This document shows, piece after piece, positions 1 through 6,642 of a DNA stretch of 26,152 bases. The DNA is from an uncultured bacterium (lineage in GTDB: Bacteria; Actinomycetota; Coriobacteriia; Coriobacteriales; Coriobacteriaceae). Position 1 is the stretch's first letter. Every line of letters starts with the position of its first letter. The position numbers and the translations under genes are program-made. The DNA lies in the NCBI GenBank assembly GCA_905215445.1, contig CAJMPZ010000033.1, positions 1-26,152 on the forward strand, written 5' to 3'. The notes under the pieces were generated by a model. That model ran no database searches. It saw nothing but the letters and a program-made list of their open reading frames with translations, and had not been told where the DNA came from.

Positions 1-2
1 TG

Positions 3-77
3 GAGTACTCGACTGCAAACCGCGACATGGGATCGAAGATTATCGACACGCTGCTGCCGACGTTTCAGGTGGACTAG
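3..77 (+). CDS. 3' end of an unidentified gene (partial)
   Basis: An open frame enters from the left edge and ends at TAG 75-77. The 24 visible residues end in IIDTLLPTFQVD. Codon use fits the neighbours (third positions mostly G or C), so this is probably a real C-terminus, but it is too short to assign to a family. No strong terminator follows directly; a small hairpin (ATCGG/CCGAT) lies near 100-114. Confidence 0.5.
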   Translation, partial: EYSTANRDMGSKIIDTLLPTFQVD

Positions 78-125
78 GCGCCCGTGCCTATAGCCGGCAA
101 TCGGAAACACCGATAGCCAGAGCTC

Positions 126-154
126 CTGACAGCCTTTGTCTTATGGGCTAGACT
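126..154 (+). promoter_or_regulatory. Putative sigma70-type promoter of fchA-folD
   Basis: A -35 hexamer CTGACA (126-131) is separated by 17 bp from a -10 hexamer TAGACT (149-154). The predicted transcript would start near 161, just before a terminator-like hairpin and about 100 nt before the fchA start codon. Assigned by consensus match only. Confidence 0.5.
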
Positions 155-173
155 GGCTTGGACAAGATCGATG

Positions 174-213
174 AATGGGACAACCGCTTCCTGGCGTCGT
201 TGTCCCATTTTTT
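174..213 (+). terminator. Intrinsic terminator-like hairpin in the fchA leader
   Basis: AATGGGACAAC (174-184) pairs perfectly with GTTGTCCCATT (199-209), giving an 11-bp stem and a 14-nt loop, followed by a T-rich run to 213. It could end transcription of the upstream gene. It also lies downstream of the best promoter and upstream of fchA, so it could act as an attenuator. A reading frame runs through it, but the hairpin and the ribosome binding site at ~252 argue that translation starts at 263. Confidence 0.7.
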
Positions 214-262
214 ATTATGCGTGCGGCCCATGGTGGCCGGCGCGGTGGGCAGAGGTGTTTCG

Positions 263-895
263 ATGAGCCAAGAGATGATGGACAAAACCTGCCGAGGGTT
301 TGCCGAGGCGTTGGCTGCACGCGAGCCCGTTCCCGGCGGCGGTAGCGCCAGTGCGTTTGTGGGAGCACTGGGCGCCTCGCTGTGCGGGATGGTTGCTCGC
401 TATGGCGCGACGAACCCCGCGCTTGCCGATCGCGCGGACGATCTGACGCGCGCATTCGCCCAGGCAGACGAGTTGGCACAGGAACTTGTGGGTCTGGTCG
501 CCGAGGACGTTCGTGCGTACGGCCAGGTGTCTGCGGCGTACGGTATTTCGCGCGAGGATCCGGCTCGACCGGCTGCGATTCAGGATGCGTTGCACGTGGC
601 CGCCATGCCGCCATATCGAATCATGGATGCGTGCGGTCGTGCGCTGGCACTGCTCGAGGACATGGCGGACAAGGGCTCCCGACAGCTGCTGTCCGATGTG
701 GCGTGCGGCGCCGTATTCTGCCGCGCCGCCATGCAGGGCGCAAGCCTGACACTCTTCGCCAACACCACGTCTATGAAGGATCGTGCCCGCGCCGAGGAGC
801 TCGAGGCGGCGTGCGATGAGCTGCTCGATACGTGGCTACCGCGCGCCGATGCACTGGCGCGCCGTGCCGCAGATGCCGCCAGGAAGAGGGGATAG
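263..895 (+). CDS. fchA: Cyclodeaminase/cyclohydrolase family protein (FchA-like)
   Basis: This 210-aa protein belongs to the formiminotetrahydrofolate cyclodeaminase family, whose members convert formimino-THF to methenyl-THF or, in acetogens and clostridia, act as methenyl-THF cyclohydrolase. The N-terminal hallmark PVPGGGSASAFVGALGASL matches the family's PxPGGGS...GALGA signature, and the rest is Ala-rich helical, as expected for this all-helical cytoplasmic fold. Length matches stand-alone members (about 205-215 aa). ATG 263 is chosen because AGAGGTG lies just upstream; longer in-frame starts run through a terminator-like hairpin. The stop at 893-895 is 2 nt before folD, so the two genes form an operon. 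Its likely role next to folD is interconversion of methenyl- and formyl-THF (inference). Confidence 0.88.
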   Translation: MSQEMMDKTCRGFAEALAAREPVPGGGSASAFVGALGASLCGMVARYGATNPALADRADDLTRAFAQADELAQELVGLVAEDVRAYGQVSAAYGISREDPARPAAIQDALHVAAMPPYRIMDACGRALALLEDMADKGSRQLLSDVACGAVFCRAAMQGASLTLFANTTSMKDRARAEELEAACDELLDTWLPRADALARRAADAARKRG

Positions 896-897
896 CC

Positions 898-1752
898 ATG
901 GCCGAGCTGCTTAAAGGGGCCCCCGTTGCCCGTGCTTTGACCGAGGAGCTCGTCGCTCGCTGCGCCGCCCTGCGCGAGCGCGGCGTTGTGCCGACGCTGG
1001 CCATCGTTCGCGTGGGCGAGCGCGAGGACGACCTGTCCTACGAGCGTGGTGCACTCAAGCGCTGCGAAAAGGTGGGCATCGAAGCTCGTCGCGTATTGCT
1101 GCCTGCCGATGTTTCGCAGGATGAGCTGCTGGCGGCTATTAAGGACATCAATGCCGACCCCACTGTTCACGGTTGTCTGATGTTTCGCCCGCTGCCTGCC
1201 GGTCTTGACGAGGATGCAGTTGCCGCGGCGCTCGATCCCGCCAAGGATGTTGACTCCATGACGCCGGCCTCGCTGCTTACCACGCTTTCGGGTCGTGGAG
1301 TGGGCTTTGCTCCTTGCACGGCTGAGGCCGTGTTGGCGTTGTTGGACCATTACGGCGTTGAGCTGGATGGTACCAAGGTTGCGGCGGTCGGTCGATCGCT
1401 GGTGATTGGCCGTCCCGTTGCCGCCATGCTTACGGCTCGCAATGCCACAGTGACGACGTGCCATACGCATACGCGCGACTTGGCTGCCGAGTGCCGTTCT
1501 GCCGACATTGTTGTTGCCGCGGTTGGGCGTGCGCGTACGATTGGCGCGGATGCGGTTCGCGAGGGCCAGACGATCATCGACGTGGGTATTAACTGGGACG
1601 AGGCCGCCGGCAAGCTGGTCGGCGACGTCGATTTTGATGCTGCGGAGCCGATTGTTGGCGCCATCACGCCCGTGCCGGGCGGCGTGGGCGCAGTGACGAC
1701 GGCGATTCTCGCCAAACACGTGATCGAGGCGGCGGAGCGCGCATTGAACTAG
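898..1752 (+). CDS. folD: Methylenetetrahydrofolate dehydrogenase (FolD family, altered cyclohydrolase site)
   Basis: This 284-aa protein is full length for FolD, the cytoplasmic NAD(P)-dependent enzyme that oxidises methylene-THF and normally also hydrolyses methenyl-THF. It shows the catalytic-domain block SYERGALKRCEKVG (47-60), HGCLMFRPLP (91-100), the DVDSM block, the Rossmann segment AAVGRSLVIGRPVAAML, and the C-terminal signature PVPGGVGAVTTAIL. Ungapped alignment with human MTHFD1 (YINVKLK) puts Ala52 where the essential Lys56 should be, and Phe96 where Gln100 should be; Tyr48 and the downstream Asp are kept. Lys56 is required for cyclohydrolase but not dehydrogenase activity in the human enzyme, so this may be dehydrogenase only (inference). 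The start at 898 has GAGGGG upstream and follows fchA by 2 nt. Confidence 0.93.
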   Translation: MAELLKGAPVARALTEELVARCAALRERGVVPTLAIVRVGEREDDLSYERGALKRCEKVGIEARRVLLPADVSQDELLAAIKDINADPTVHGCLMFRPLPAGLDEDAVAAALDPAKDVDSMTPASLLTTLSGRGVGFAPCTAEAVLALLDHYGVELDGTKVAAVGRSLVIGRPVAAMLTARNATVTTCHTHTRDLAAECRSADIVVAAVGRARTIGADAVREGQTIIDVGINWDEAAGKLVGDVDFDAAEPIVGAITPVPGGVGAVTTAILAKHVIEAAERALN

Positions 1753-1758
1753 GCATTT

Positions 1759-1787
1759 TTGGCTGATTAGGGGGTTAGATATATACT
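1759..1787 (+). promoter_or_regulatory. Putative promoter reading into the palindromic island
   Basis: TTGGCT (1759-1764) and TATACT (1782-1787) are spaced by 17 bp. It lies just after folD and about 14 bp before the left arm of the 1801-2030 inverted repeat, so a transcript from here would carry the whole structured element before reaching the dipeptidase gene. Confidence 0.45.
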
Positions 1788-1800
1788 CCCGTGACACGCC

Positions 1801-2030
1801 GTGTGCAAAAAATGCCAAATATGAGTACTGTTGCCAAGCTAGTCGCATATAATTTAGGTCATTTTGGCTCTCTAACGATATTTAGTATCGATAGGGACCC
1901 TATTTTATTGGACCTTTGAGGAATTACATAGTCTAACTTTTGTACAAATGTAGACTTTCGACGCCCACGCCCGGCAAAATAGCTGCTACTAAATTGGTGT
2001 CAGTACTCATATTTGACATTTTTTGCACAC
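1801..2030. repeat. 230-bp AT-rich palindromic element with 30-bp terminal inverted repeats (MITE-like)
   Basis: Bases 1801-1830 and the reverse complement of 2001-2030 agree at 29 of 30 positions. Pairing continues imperfectly about 25 bp further inward (about 17/25). The interior has more local palindromes: CGATA/TATCG around 1876-1890, ATAGGG/CCCTAT around 1890-1902, and an AGTCTA/TAGACT arm near 1931-1956. The element fills most of the 365-bp gap 1753-2117, is clearly more AT-rich than its surroundings, and contains no convincing gene. No target-site duplication was recognised at its edges. It could be a miniature non-autonomous transposon or a long RNA hairpin. Confidence 0.75.
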
Positions 2031-2117
2031 AGGGGTTGCTGTGGCCGTGGTTTCGCCCTTTTTGCGCCGAAGCGATACACTGTTGCCGTTTGATTTCTTC
2101 GCTCAAGGAGGATGCGC

Positions 2118-3641
2118 ATGCCGTGCACAACGATTTTGGTTGGTAAGAACGCGAGCTACGACGGGTCGACGCTTGTCGCCCGCAACGAGGACTCGTCCAA
2201 CGGGGTGTTTGAGCCCAAGCGCATGCGCGTGGTGCATCCCGACGAGCAGCCGCGTGTCTACACGAGTGTCCTGAGCCACCTGACCGTTGAGCTGCCCGAC
2301 AACCCCATGCGCTACACGAGCGTCCCCGACGTTGTCCCGGGCCATGGCATTTGGGCCGAGGCCGGCTTCAACGAGCTCAATGTTGGCATGTCCGCAACCG
2401 AAACACTCACCACCAATGAGCGCGTCCGCGGCGCCGATCCGCTCGTGGACTATGTACCCGCCAAGGGCAACGAGGGCGAGGACGGCTATGTTCCGGCCCA
2501 GCCCGGCGGACTGGGCGAGGAGGATATGGTGACCCTGGTGCTGCCGTACGCCAAGTCCGCCCGCGACGGCGTGCGTATTTTGGGTGACCTGCTCGAGCGC
2601 TACGGCACCTACGAGAACAATGGCATCGCCTTTAGTGACGTTGACGAGATCTGGTGGCTCGAGACCATCGGCGGCCACCACTGGATCGCCAAGCGCGTGC
2701 CCGATGACGCCTATGTGACCATGCCCAACCAGCTGGGTATTGACAGCTTTGACCTGGACGACGCCGAGGGCGCTCAGGTCGACCACATGTGCTCTGCCGA
2801 CCTGCGCTCCTGGATGGCAGGGTGGCATCTGGACCTAACGCTGGGCGTCGAGGGTGACGGTCCCGCCGCGGTCTTTAACCCGCGCGAGGCCTTTGGCTCG
2901 CACAGCGACAGCGATCACGTCTACAACACGCCGCGCGCCTGGTATATGCAGCGCTGCCTCAACCCCAGCGATGTGTGGGACGGTCCCGACGCCGACTACA
3001 CGCCCGAGAGCGACGACATTCCCTGGAGCCGCGTGCCCGAGCGCAAGGTGACCATCGAGGACATCAAGTACGTGCTTTCGAGCCACTACCAGGGCACGGA
3101 GTACGACTGCTACGGCAGCAAGGGCACGCCCGCCACGCGCGGCGCCTATCGTCCCATCGGCATCAACCGCAACAGCCAGCTTGCCGTGCTGCAGCTGCGC
3201 CCCTATGCGCAGCCGGCGTATCGCGCCGTGCAGTGGATGGCGTTTGGCTCCAACTCGTTTAACGCGCTCGTACCGCTGTACGCCAATGTCGAGACCATGC
3301 CCGAGTACTATGCCGGCACGCAGGCTCGCGTGACGTCCGAGAATTTCTATTGGGCCAACCGCCTGATCGGTGCCTTGGCCGATGTTCGCTTCCATGAGTG
3401 CGGTCGCGCGGTCGAGGATTATCAGGAGAAGGTCGGCGGCATGGGCCACAAGCAGATTCACGACGTCGATGCCGCCGTGGCCGCGCTGCCCGAAGCCGAG
3501 GCGCCCGCCGAGCTCGCCCGCGCCAACGAGGAGTTTGCCGAGCGTGTGCGGGTGGAGACCGATGCTCTGTTGGGCAAGGTGCTCTACACCACGAGCTGTG
3601 CCATGAAGAACTCCTTCGCGATGAACGACAACGTAAGGTAA
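2118..3641 (+). CDS. C69 family dipeptidase
   Basis: This 507-aa protein belongs to peptidase family C69 (PF03577), Ntn-hydrolases related to lactobacillal PepD that cleave dipeptides. The N-terminus MPCTTILVGKNASYDGST followed by LVARNED is the family hallmark; Cys3 is the expected nucleophile, exposed by N-terminal processing. Later blocks such as WWLETIGGHHWIAKRVPDD and GAYRPIGINRNSQLAVLQLR are typical. ATG 2118 is preferred over ATG 2112 because AAGGAGG occupies 2105-2111, abutting the earlier ATG but ideally spaced for 2118, and this brings the Cys close to the N-terminus. No export signal is visible, so it is probably cytoplasmic. It is monocistronic, with a terminator 18 nt downstream. 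Confidence 0.92.
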   Translation: MPCTTILVGKNASYDGSTLVARNEDSSNGVFEPKRMRVVHPDEQPRVYTSVLSHLTVELPDNPMRYTSVPDVVPGHGIWAEAGFNELNVGMSATETLTTNERVRGADPLVDYVPAKGNEGEDGYVPAQPGGLGEEDMVTLVLPYAKSARDGVRILGDLLERYGTYENNGIAFSDVDEIWWLETIGGHHWIAKRVPDDAYVTMPNQLGIDSFDLDDAEGAQVDHMCSADLRSWMAGWHLDLTLGVEGDGPAAVFNPREAFGSHSDSDHVYNTPRAWYMQRCLNPSDVWDGPDADYTPESDDIPWSRVPERKVTIEDIKYVLSSHYQGTEYDCYGSKGTPATRGAYRPIGINRNSQLAVLQLRPYAQPAYRAVQWMAFGSNSFNALVPLYANVETMPEYYAGTQARVTSENFYWANRLIGALADVRFHECGRAVEDYQEKVGGMGHKQIHDVDAAVAALPEAEAPAELARANEEFAERVRVETDALLGKVLYTTSCAMKNSFAMNDNVR

Positions 3642-3659
3642 AGGCAACCTTGCAGCGAA

Positions 3660-3709
3660 CGAGCGGGGCAAACGCCGTCAAAGGCTTTGGCCCGCTCGAT
3701 TTCTATCTT
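3660..3709 (+). terminator. Intrinsic terminator after the C69 dipeptidase
   Basis: CGAGCGGG at 3660-3667 pairs with CCCGCTCG at 3691-3698, and after one mismatch CAAA pairs with TTTG; an inner GCC/GGC extends the stem. A T-rich tail (ATTTCTATCTT) follows. Confidence 0.75.
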
Positions 3710-3789
3710 GGCGGTAAAACGATTTTGTGTCGTTCACTCAATCTTGGGTACAAGAAGTCCAATGCAGTTGTTCATGATTGGAGCCAACC

Positions 3790-4206
3790 ATGGTTATGAA
3801 ACTCGATCAGCTTGTTAACGGTGCCATCAACGTGGGCTTCGGCGCCGCCGCCGTTGCCGTCGAGGGCGGCAAGAAGGTTCTCGACGACCTCGGTACCAAG
3901 GGCGAGCAGGTCCGCAAGGATGCCGGCACCCCCGATATCGCTCGCAGCGTGTCCGATATGTTCGAGCAGGCGGGCGGCACCATCTCCGACCTGACCGAGC
4001 GCCTGGGCATGCAGGGCGAGACTGCGGCACAGCGCGTGCTCGACGAGCTCATCCTGGCTCGCGTCCGCGTTATGACCGCCCCCGAGCGCACGGCCTTCCT
4101 GGCCCATGTGCGCGACATCGTCGATTCGGTCGAGGACAACGTGACCTCGGTGCCCGTCGAGTCCGTTGAACCCGACGACGCAGAGGACGCCGAAGAGGCC
4201 GAGTAG
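3790..4206 (+). CDS. Phasin-like small helical protein, function unknown
   Basis: This 138-aa acidic protein is predicted to be mostly helical, with no signal peptide. The N-terminus MVMKLDQLVNGAINVGFGAA leads into a Lys/Glu heptad-like stretch and a central helix-turn-helix-like LTERLGMQGETAAQRVLDEL; the C-terminus is a run of Glu/Asp/Ala. It resembles the phasin-like proteins often found beside AarF/UbiB kinases, but no catalytic motif is seen. ATG 3790 follows GGAG (3780-3783) by 6 nt. The stop is 8 nt before the kinase gene, which has a weak ribosome binding site of its own, so translation is probably coupled. A role as partner or regulator of the kinase is inference from position. Confidence 0.78.
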   Translation: MVMKLDQLVNGAINVGFGAAAVAVEGGKKVLDDLGTKGEQVRKDAGTPDIARSVSDMFEQAGGTISDLTERLGMQGETAAQRVLDELILARVRVMTAPERTAFLAHVRDIVDSVEDNVTSVPVESVEPDDAEDAEEAE

Positions 4207-4214
4207 CAGCGCAG

Positions 4215-5978
4215 ATGGCAGATTCCACCACCGATTACAACAATCGAGATCCCTTGGGTGACGAGGCGGCGGTTGTCGACGAGGTCGATGCCGCCGTCTC
4301 GGGCGCTCGCAAGAAGCCGCGCGCTGTCGATATGGTCCCCGAGGAGCCCGACGCGATGGCGCCGGATGAGGAATACCAGCTCACGCCGGCAGGTCGTCGT
4401 GAGCGCATTGGGCAGATCGTTCGCCTGATCAAAAAGTATCGCGTGTGGGACAACCTCACGCCGGTGCGCCTGCGTCGTCTGCTTGAAGAGCTCGGCCCTA
4501 TGTTCGTCAAGATGGGGCAGATTCTGGCTAACCGCTCCGAGATTTTGCCGCAGCGGTTTTGCGACGAGCTGCGTCGTCTGCGCTCCGATGTAGAGCCGGT
4601 GCCGTATGAGGTAGTGCTCCGGTGTCTGGAAGAGGAGTACGGCCAGCGCCTGGGGCAGATGTTCGACGCGATCGATCCCAACCCGCTCGGAAGCGCTTCT
4701 CTTGCACAGGTGCACCGCGCCCGCCTGGTGACCGGCGAGGACGTGGCCGTTAAGGTGCAGCGCCCCGGTGCGCAGCAGGTGATGGCTCAGGACATCGACA
4801 TCATTCGCTCGGTGGTGCGCATCGTCTCAAAGTTTGTCAATACCGATCAGTTTGTGGACTTGCATGGCGTGGTCGAGGAGCTGTGGACCTCGTTTCGCGA
4901 GGAGACCAACTTTTTGGCCGAGGCCAAAAACCTCAACGATTTCTATGAGTTCCATAAGAGCGTGCGCGGCGTGTCGTGCCCCAAATCTTACCTGGACCTT
5001 TGCACCGAGCATGTCGTGGTCATGGACTACATTGACGGCATCTCGATTGCCGATCCCGAGCGCCTGGTGGCCGAGGGCTATGACCTGGAAAAGATCGGCT
5101 CGGCGATTGTCGAGGACTATTCGACGCAGGTGCTCGACGACGGCTTTTTCCATGCCGACCCGCATGCGGGAAACATCATTCTCAAGGACGGCATCGTCTA
5201 CTTTATTGACCTGGGCATGGTTGGGCGCATGTCGAGCCACGACCGCGGTATCGTTAAGGACATGATTTTCGCCGTGGCCGAGGGCGACGTGCCCAAGCTC
5301 AAGGATTCGCTTATGCGCTTTGCCGTGACGCGCGGCGACTCGGCCGAGCTCGACCATTCGGCCTTTCTGTCCGATTTGGACTTTATCGTTGCCGACTTTG
5401 CGGGCCTCGACCTTAAGGACCTGGATATCGGCGAGTTTTTGACCTCGCTGCTAAACCTGGCGCGCAAAAACGACGTTGAGCTGCCGAGTGTGGTGACGAT
5501 GTTTGCCCGCGGCATGGTGACACTCGAGGGTCTGCTGACCGAGTACATGCCCAACGTCAACATGATCCAGATTATCCAGACGCACATCAAAAACGAGAAG
5601 AGCACCTATGCGCGCATGCGCGATATGGGGCGCGATCTTGCCGCGAGCAGCTATCGCGCGGCAAAAGGCTCGCTCGAGGCGGCCGAGTATCTGGGCTTGG
5701 CGTCGCGCATGCTCACGCGTGGCCAGCTTAAGGTGAACACGCAGATTATGAGCAGCGATAAGGCGCTGCGACAGCTGGGCGGAATTATCGATCGCATGTC
5801 GATGGCAATTGTAATCGCCGGCCTGTTTATCGGTTCGTCGGTGGTGTACTACGCGCGCATCGAGCCGGTCGTGTTTGGTATCCCGGTCATTGGCTTTATG
5901 GGCTACGTGAGCGCGCTGGTGCTGGCGCTGATGCTGGGCCGCGAGATCTGGCGCAACAGTCACGGCGGCAAGCATTAA
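4215..5978 (+). CDS. ABC1/AarF/UbiB-family atypical protein kinase-like membrane protein
   Basis: This 587-aa protein carries the full UbiB/ADCK signature: KMGQ at 99-102 (KxGQ motif), GSASLAQVHRA around 159-169, Lys180 in VAVKVQRPG, EETNF at 229-233, the catalytic-loop HADPHAGN at 313-320, and metal-binding Asp332 in IDLG. The first 60 residues are a disordered acidic extension. Two C-terminal membrane helices (about 528-546 and 556-576) anchor the kinase domain on the cytoplasmic face. Family members support quinone or lipid metabolism and have ATPase rather than ordinary protein-kinase activity. Coriobacteria generally lack ubiquinone, so the usual name ubiB would over-predict the substrate. 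It overlaps nothing and forms an operon with the preceding small gene. Confidence 0.92.
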   Translation: MADSTTDYNNRDPLGDEAAVVDEVDAAVSGARKKPRAVDMVPEEPDAMAPDEEYQLTPAGRRERIGQIVRLIKKYRVWDNLTPVRLRRLLEELGPMFVKMGQILANRSEILPQRFCDELRRLRSDVEPVPYEVVLRCLEEEYGQRLGQMFDAIDPNPLGSASLAQVHRARLVTGEDVAVKVQRPGAQQVMAQDIDIIRSVVRIVSKFVNTDQFVDLHGVVEELWTSFREETNFLAEAKNLNDFYEFHKSVRGVSCPKSYLDLCTEHVVVMDYIDGISIADPERLVAEGYDLEKIGSAIVEDYSTQVLDDGFFHADPHAGNIILKDGIVYFIDLGMVGRMSSHDRGIVKDMIFAVAEGDVPKLKDSLMRFAVTRGDSAELDHSAFLSDLDFIVADFAGLDLKDLDIGEFLTSLLNLARKNDVELPSVVTMFARGMVTLEGLLTEYMPNVNMIQIIQTHIKNEKSTYARMRDMGRDLAASSYRAAKGSLEAAEYLGLASRMLTRGQLKVNTQIMSSDKALRQLGGIIDRMSMAIVIAGLFIGSSVVYYARIEPVVFGIPVIGFMGYVSALVLALMLGREIWRNSHGGKH

Positions 5979-5981
5979 CGA

Positions 5982-6010
5982 TTTCCCGGGGTCGGGGAAA
6001 CGGGTTATTT
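5982..6010 (+). terminator. Weak terminator-like hairpin after the UbiB-family gene
   Basis: TTTCCC (5982-5987) pairs with GGGAAA (5995-6000) across a 7-nt loop, 4 nt after the stop codon, followed by CGGGTTATTTTG. The T-run is displaced by a few bases, so efficiency is uncertain. Confidence 0.4.
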
Positions 6011-6045
6011 TGCCTTGCGTCGCGCCGGCGTGGGCTGGTCCGAAC

Positions 6046-6197
6046 AAAACTATGCCGGTTTACGGGGCTGGAGTGCCGAACCTCGACCATGCCGAAATTC
6101 GCGCTTTTAAAACCGCAGGTAGATGAGTCGTTGGTTTTCGAAAATGGCAGATATGGTTGCGAGGTGCTGAATCATCCCCGTAATCCGGCATAGTTTT
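6046..6197. repeat. Imperfect palindromic intergenic element with 22-bp inverted arms
   Basis: Bases 6046-6067 and the reverse complement of 6176-6197 agree at 21 of 22 positions (shared core AAAACTATGCCGG). Weaker similarity continues inward: both arms, read in the same sense, later share ACCTCG, ACCAT and a TTCG segment. It therefore looks like two diverged copies of one ~60-bp sequence placed head to head. No protein is encoded, and the flanks 5979-6045 and 6198-6285 show nothing else recognisable. It may be a dispersed palindromic repeat family of this genome. Confidence 0.6.
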
Positions 6198-6288
6198 GAA
6201 ACGGGCTATTCTTGCAAGGTCCGCCGACAGCCCTTCCTATCGCAAACCATAGCTTTTACCTTGGGCTTCGCCTGCGTGCGGGGCCCTT

Positions 6289-6317
6289 TTGCGTGCTACC
6301 ATACTGACAGTAATAAT
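6289..6317 (+). promoter_or_regulatory. Putative promoter of the riboswitch-surface protein operon
   Basis: TTGCGT (6289-6294) and AATAAT (6312-6317) are separated by 17 bp and lie about 10 bp upstream of the 5' strand of the cobalamin riboswitch. The -10 is good (5/6); the -35 is weak. Confidence 0.4.
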
Positions 6318-6326
6318 CGATGGCCT

Positions 6327-6499
6327 AGATGGTGGTGCGGAGACGCACGAATGCGCGGTTTTCCTGCGCGTTTGGGAGAATCGGGGTGCAAGTCCTCGGC
6401 TGTACCAGTAACCGTAATTCCTCTTGGCCCGGGATGTTCGCGTCGCAGATCGGACGGCGCGCCCGGGTCGGTAAGGTTAAGTCGGATCGCCTCCCATCT
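6327..6499 (+). ncRNA. Cobalamin riboswitch
   Basis: The conserved core is clear. 6374-6415 matches the family's GGGAA...GGUG-aA-uCC-g-CUG-CC-GcAACuGUaA block (here TCGGGGTGCAAGTCC, GGCTGTACCAGTAACCGTAA). The 3' segment AAGTCGGATCGCCT (6479-6492) matches the AGuCaGgA-ACCUGCC end. Between them GGCCCGGG/CCCGGGTC forms a long arm followed by CGGTAAGG, the equivalent of the GGGAAGG element. AGATGG (6327-6332) can pair with CCATCT (6494-6499) as closing helix P1. Two extra hairpins sit in the 5' part: GTGCG-GAGA-CGCAC and ATGCGCGG/CTGCGCGT. It lies 143 nt before the start of the large surface protein. The family binds adenosyl- or other cobalamins and normally represses when ligand is present. The mode of control here (transcription or translation) was not determined. 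Confidence 0.85.
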
Positions 6500-6642
6500 T
6501 GTGCGCGACCGCGGCGCATGCCGCCGGTACGCGTTGGGCTCTGGAGGGAAGGGGGACCCCGATGGGGGAACTCGAGCGCAACATGCGCGATGACGTGGGG
6601 CAGCCGCTGGGCAATGTCCCAAGTTCAGACAATAGGAGACAA

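Noticed and set aside
158..262. A longer start for fchA at 158.
   Set aside because: It would be translated through a perfect terminator-like hairpin and adds residues with no family similarity; 263 has a ribosome binding site.
580..1848. A 422-residue open frame on the minus strand across fchA-folD.
   Set aside because: Shadow of high-GC coding on the other strand: Arg/His/Gln-rich composition, no motifs, and no ribosome binding site.
6499..6642. An in-frame upstream extension of the giant surface protein starting at TTG 6499, including ATG 6562.
   Set aside because: It starts inside the riboswitch and has no signal-peptide logic. The AGGAGA-preceded ATG at 6643 gives a normal n-region and hydrophobic core.
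6590..6642. A second cobalamin-riboswitch-like block (GCAGCCGCTGGGCAATGTCCC, then AGTTCAGAC).
   Set aside because: The upstream core already has its own complete arm (GGCCCGGG/CCCGGGTC) and 3' AGTCGGAT...CCTCCC end; this block lacks the GGTG-aA-uCC core.
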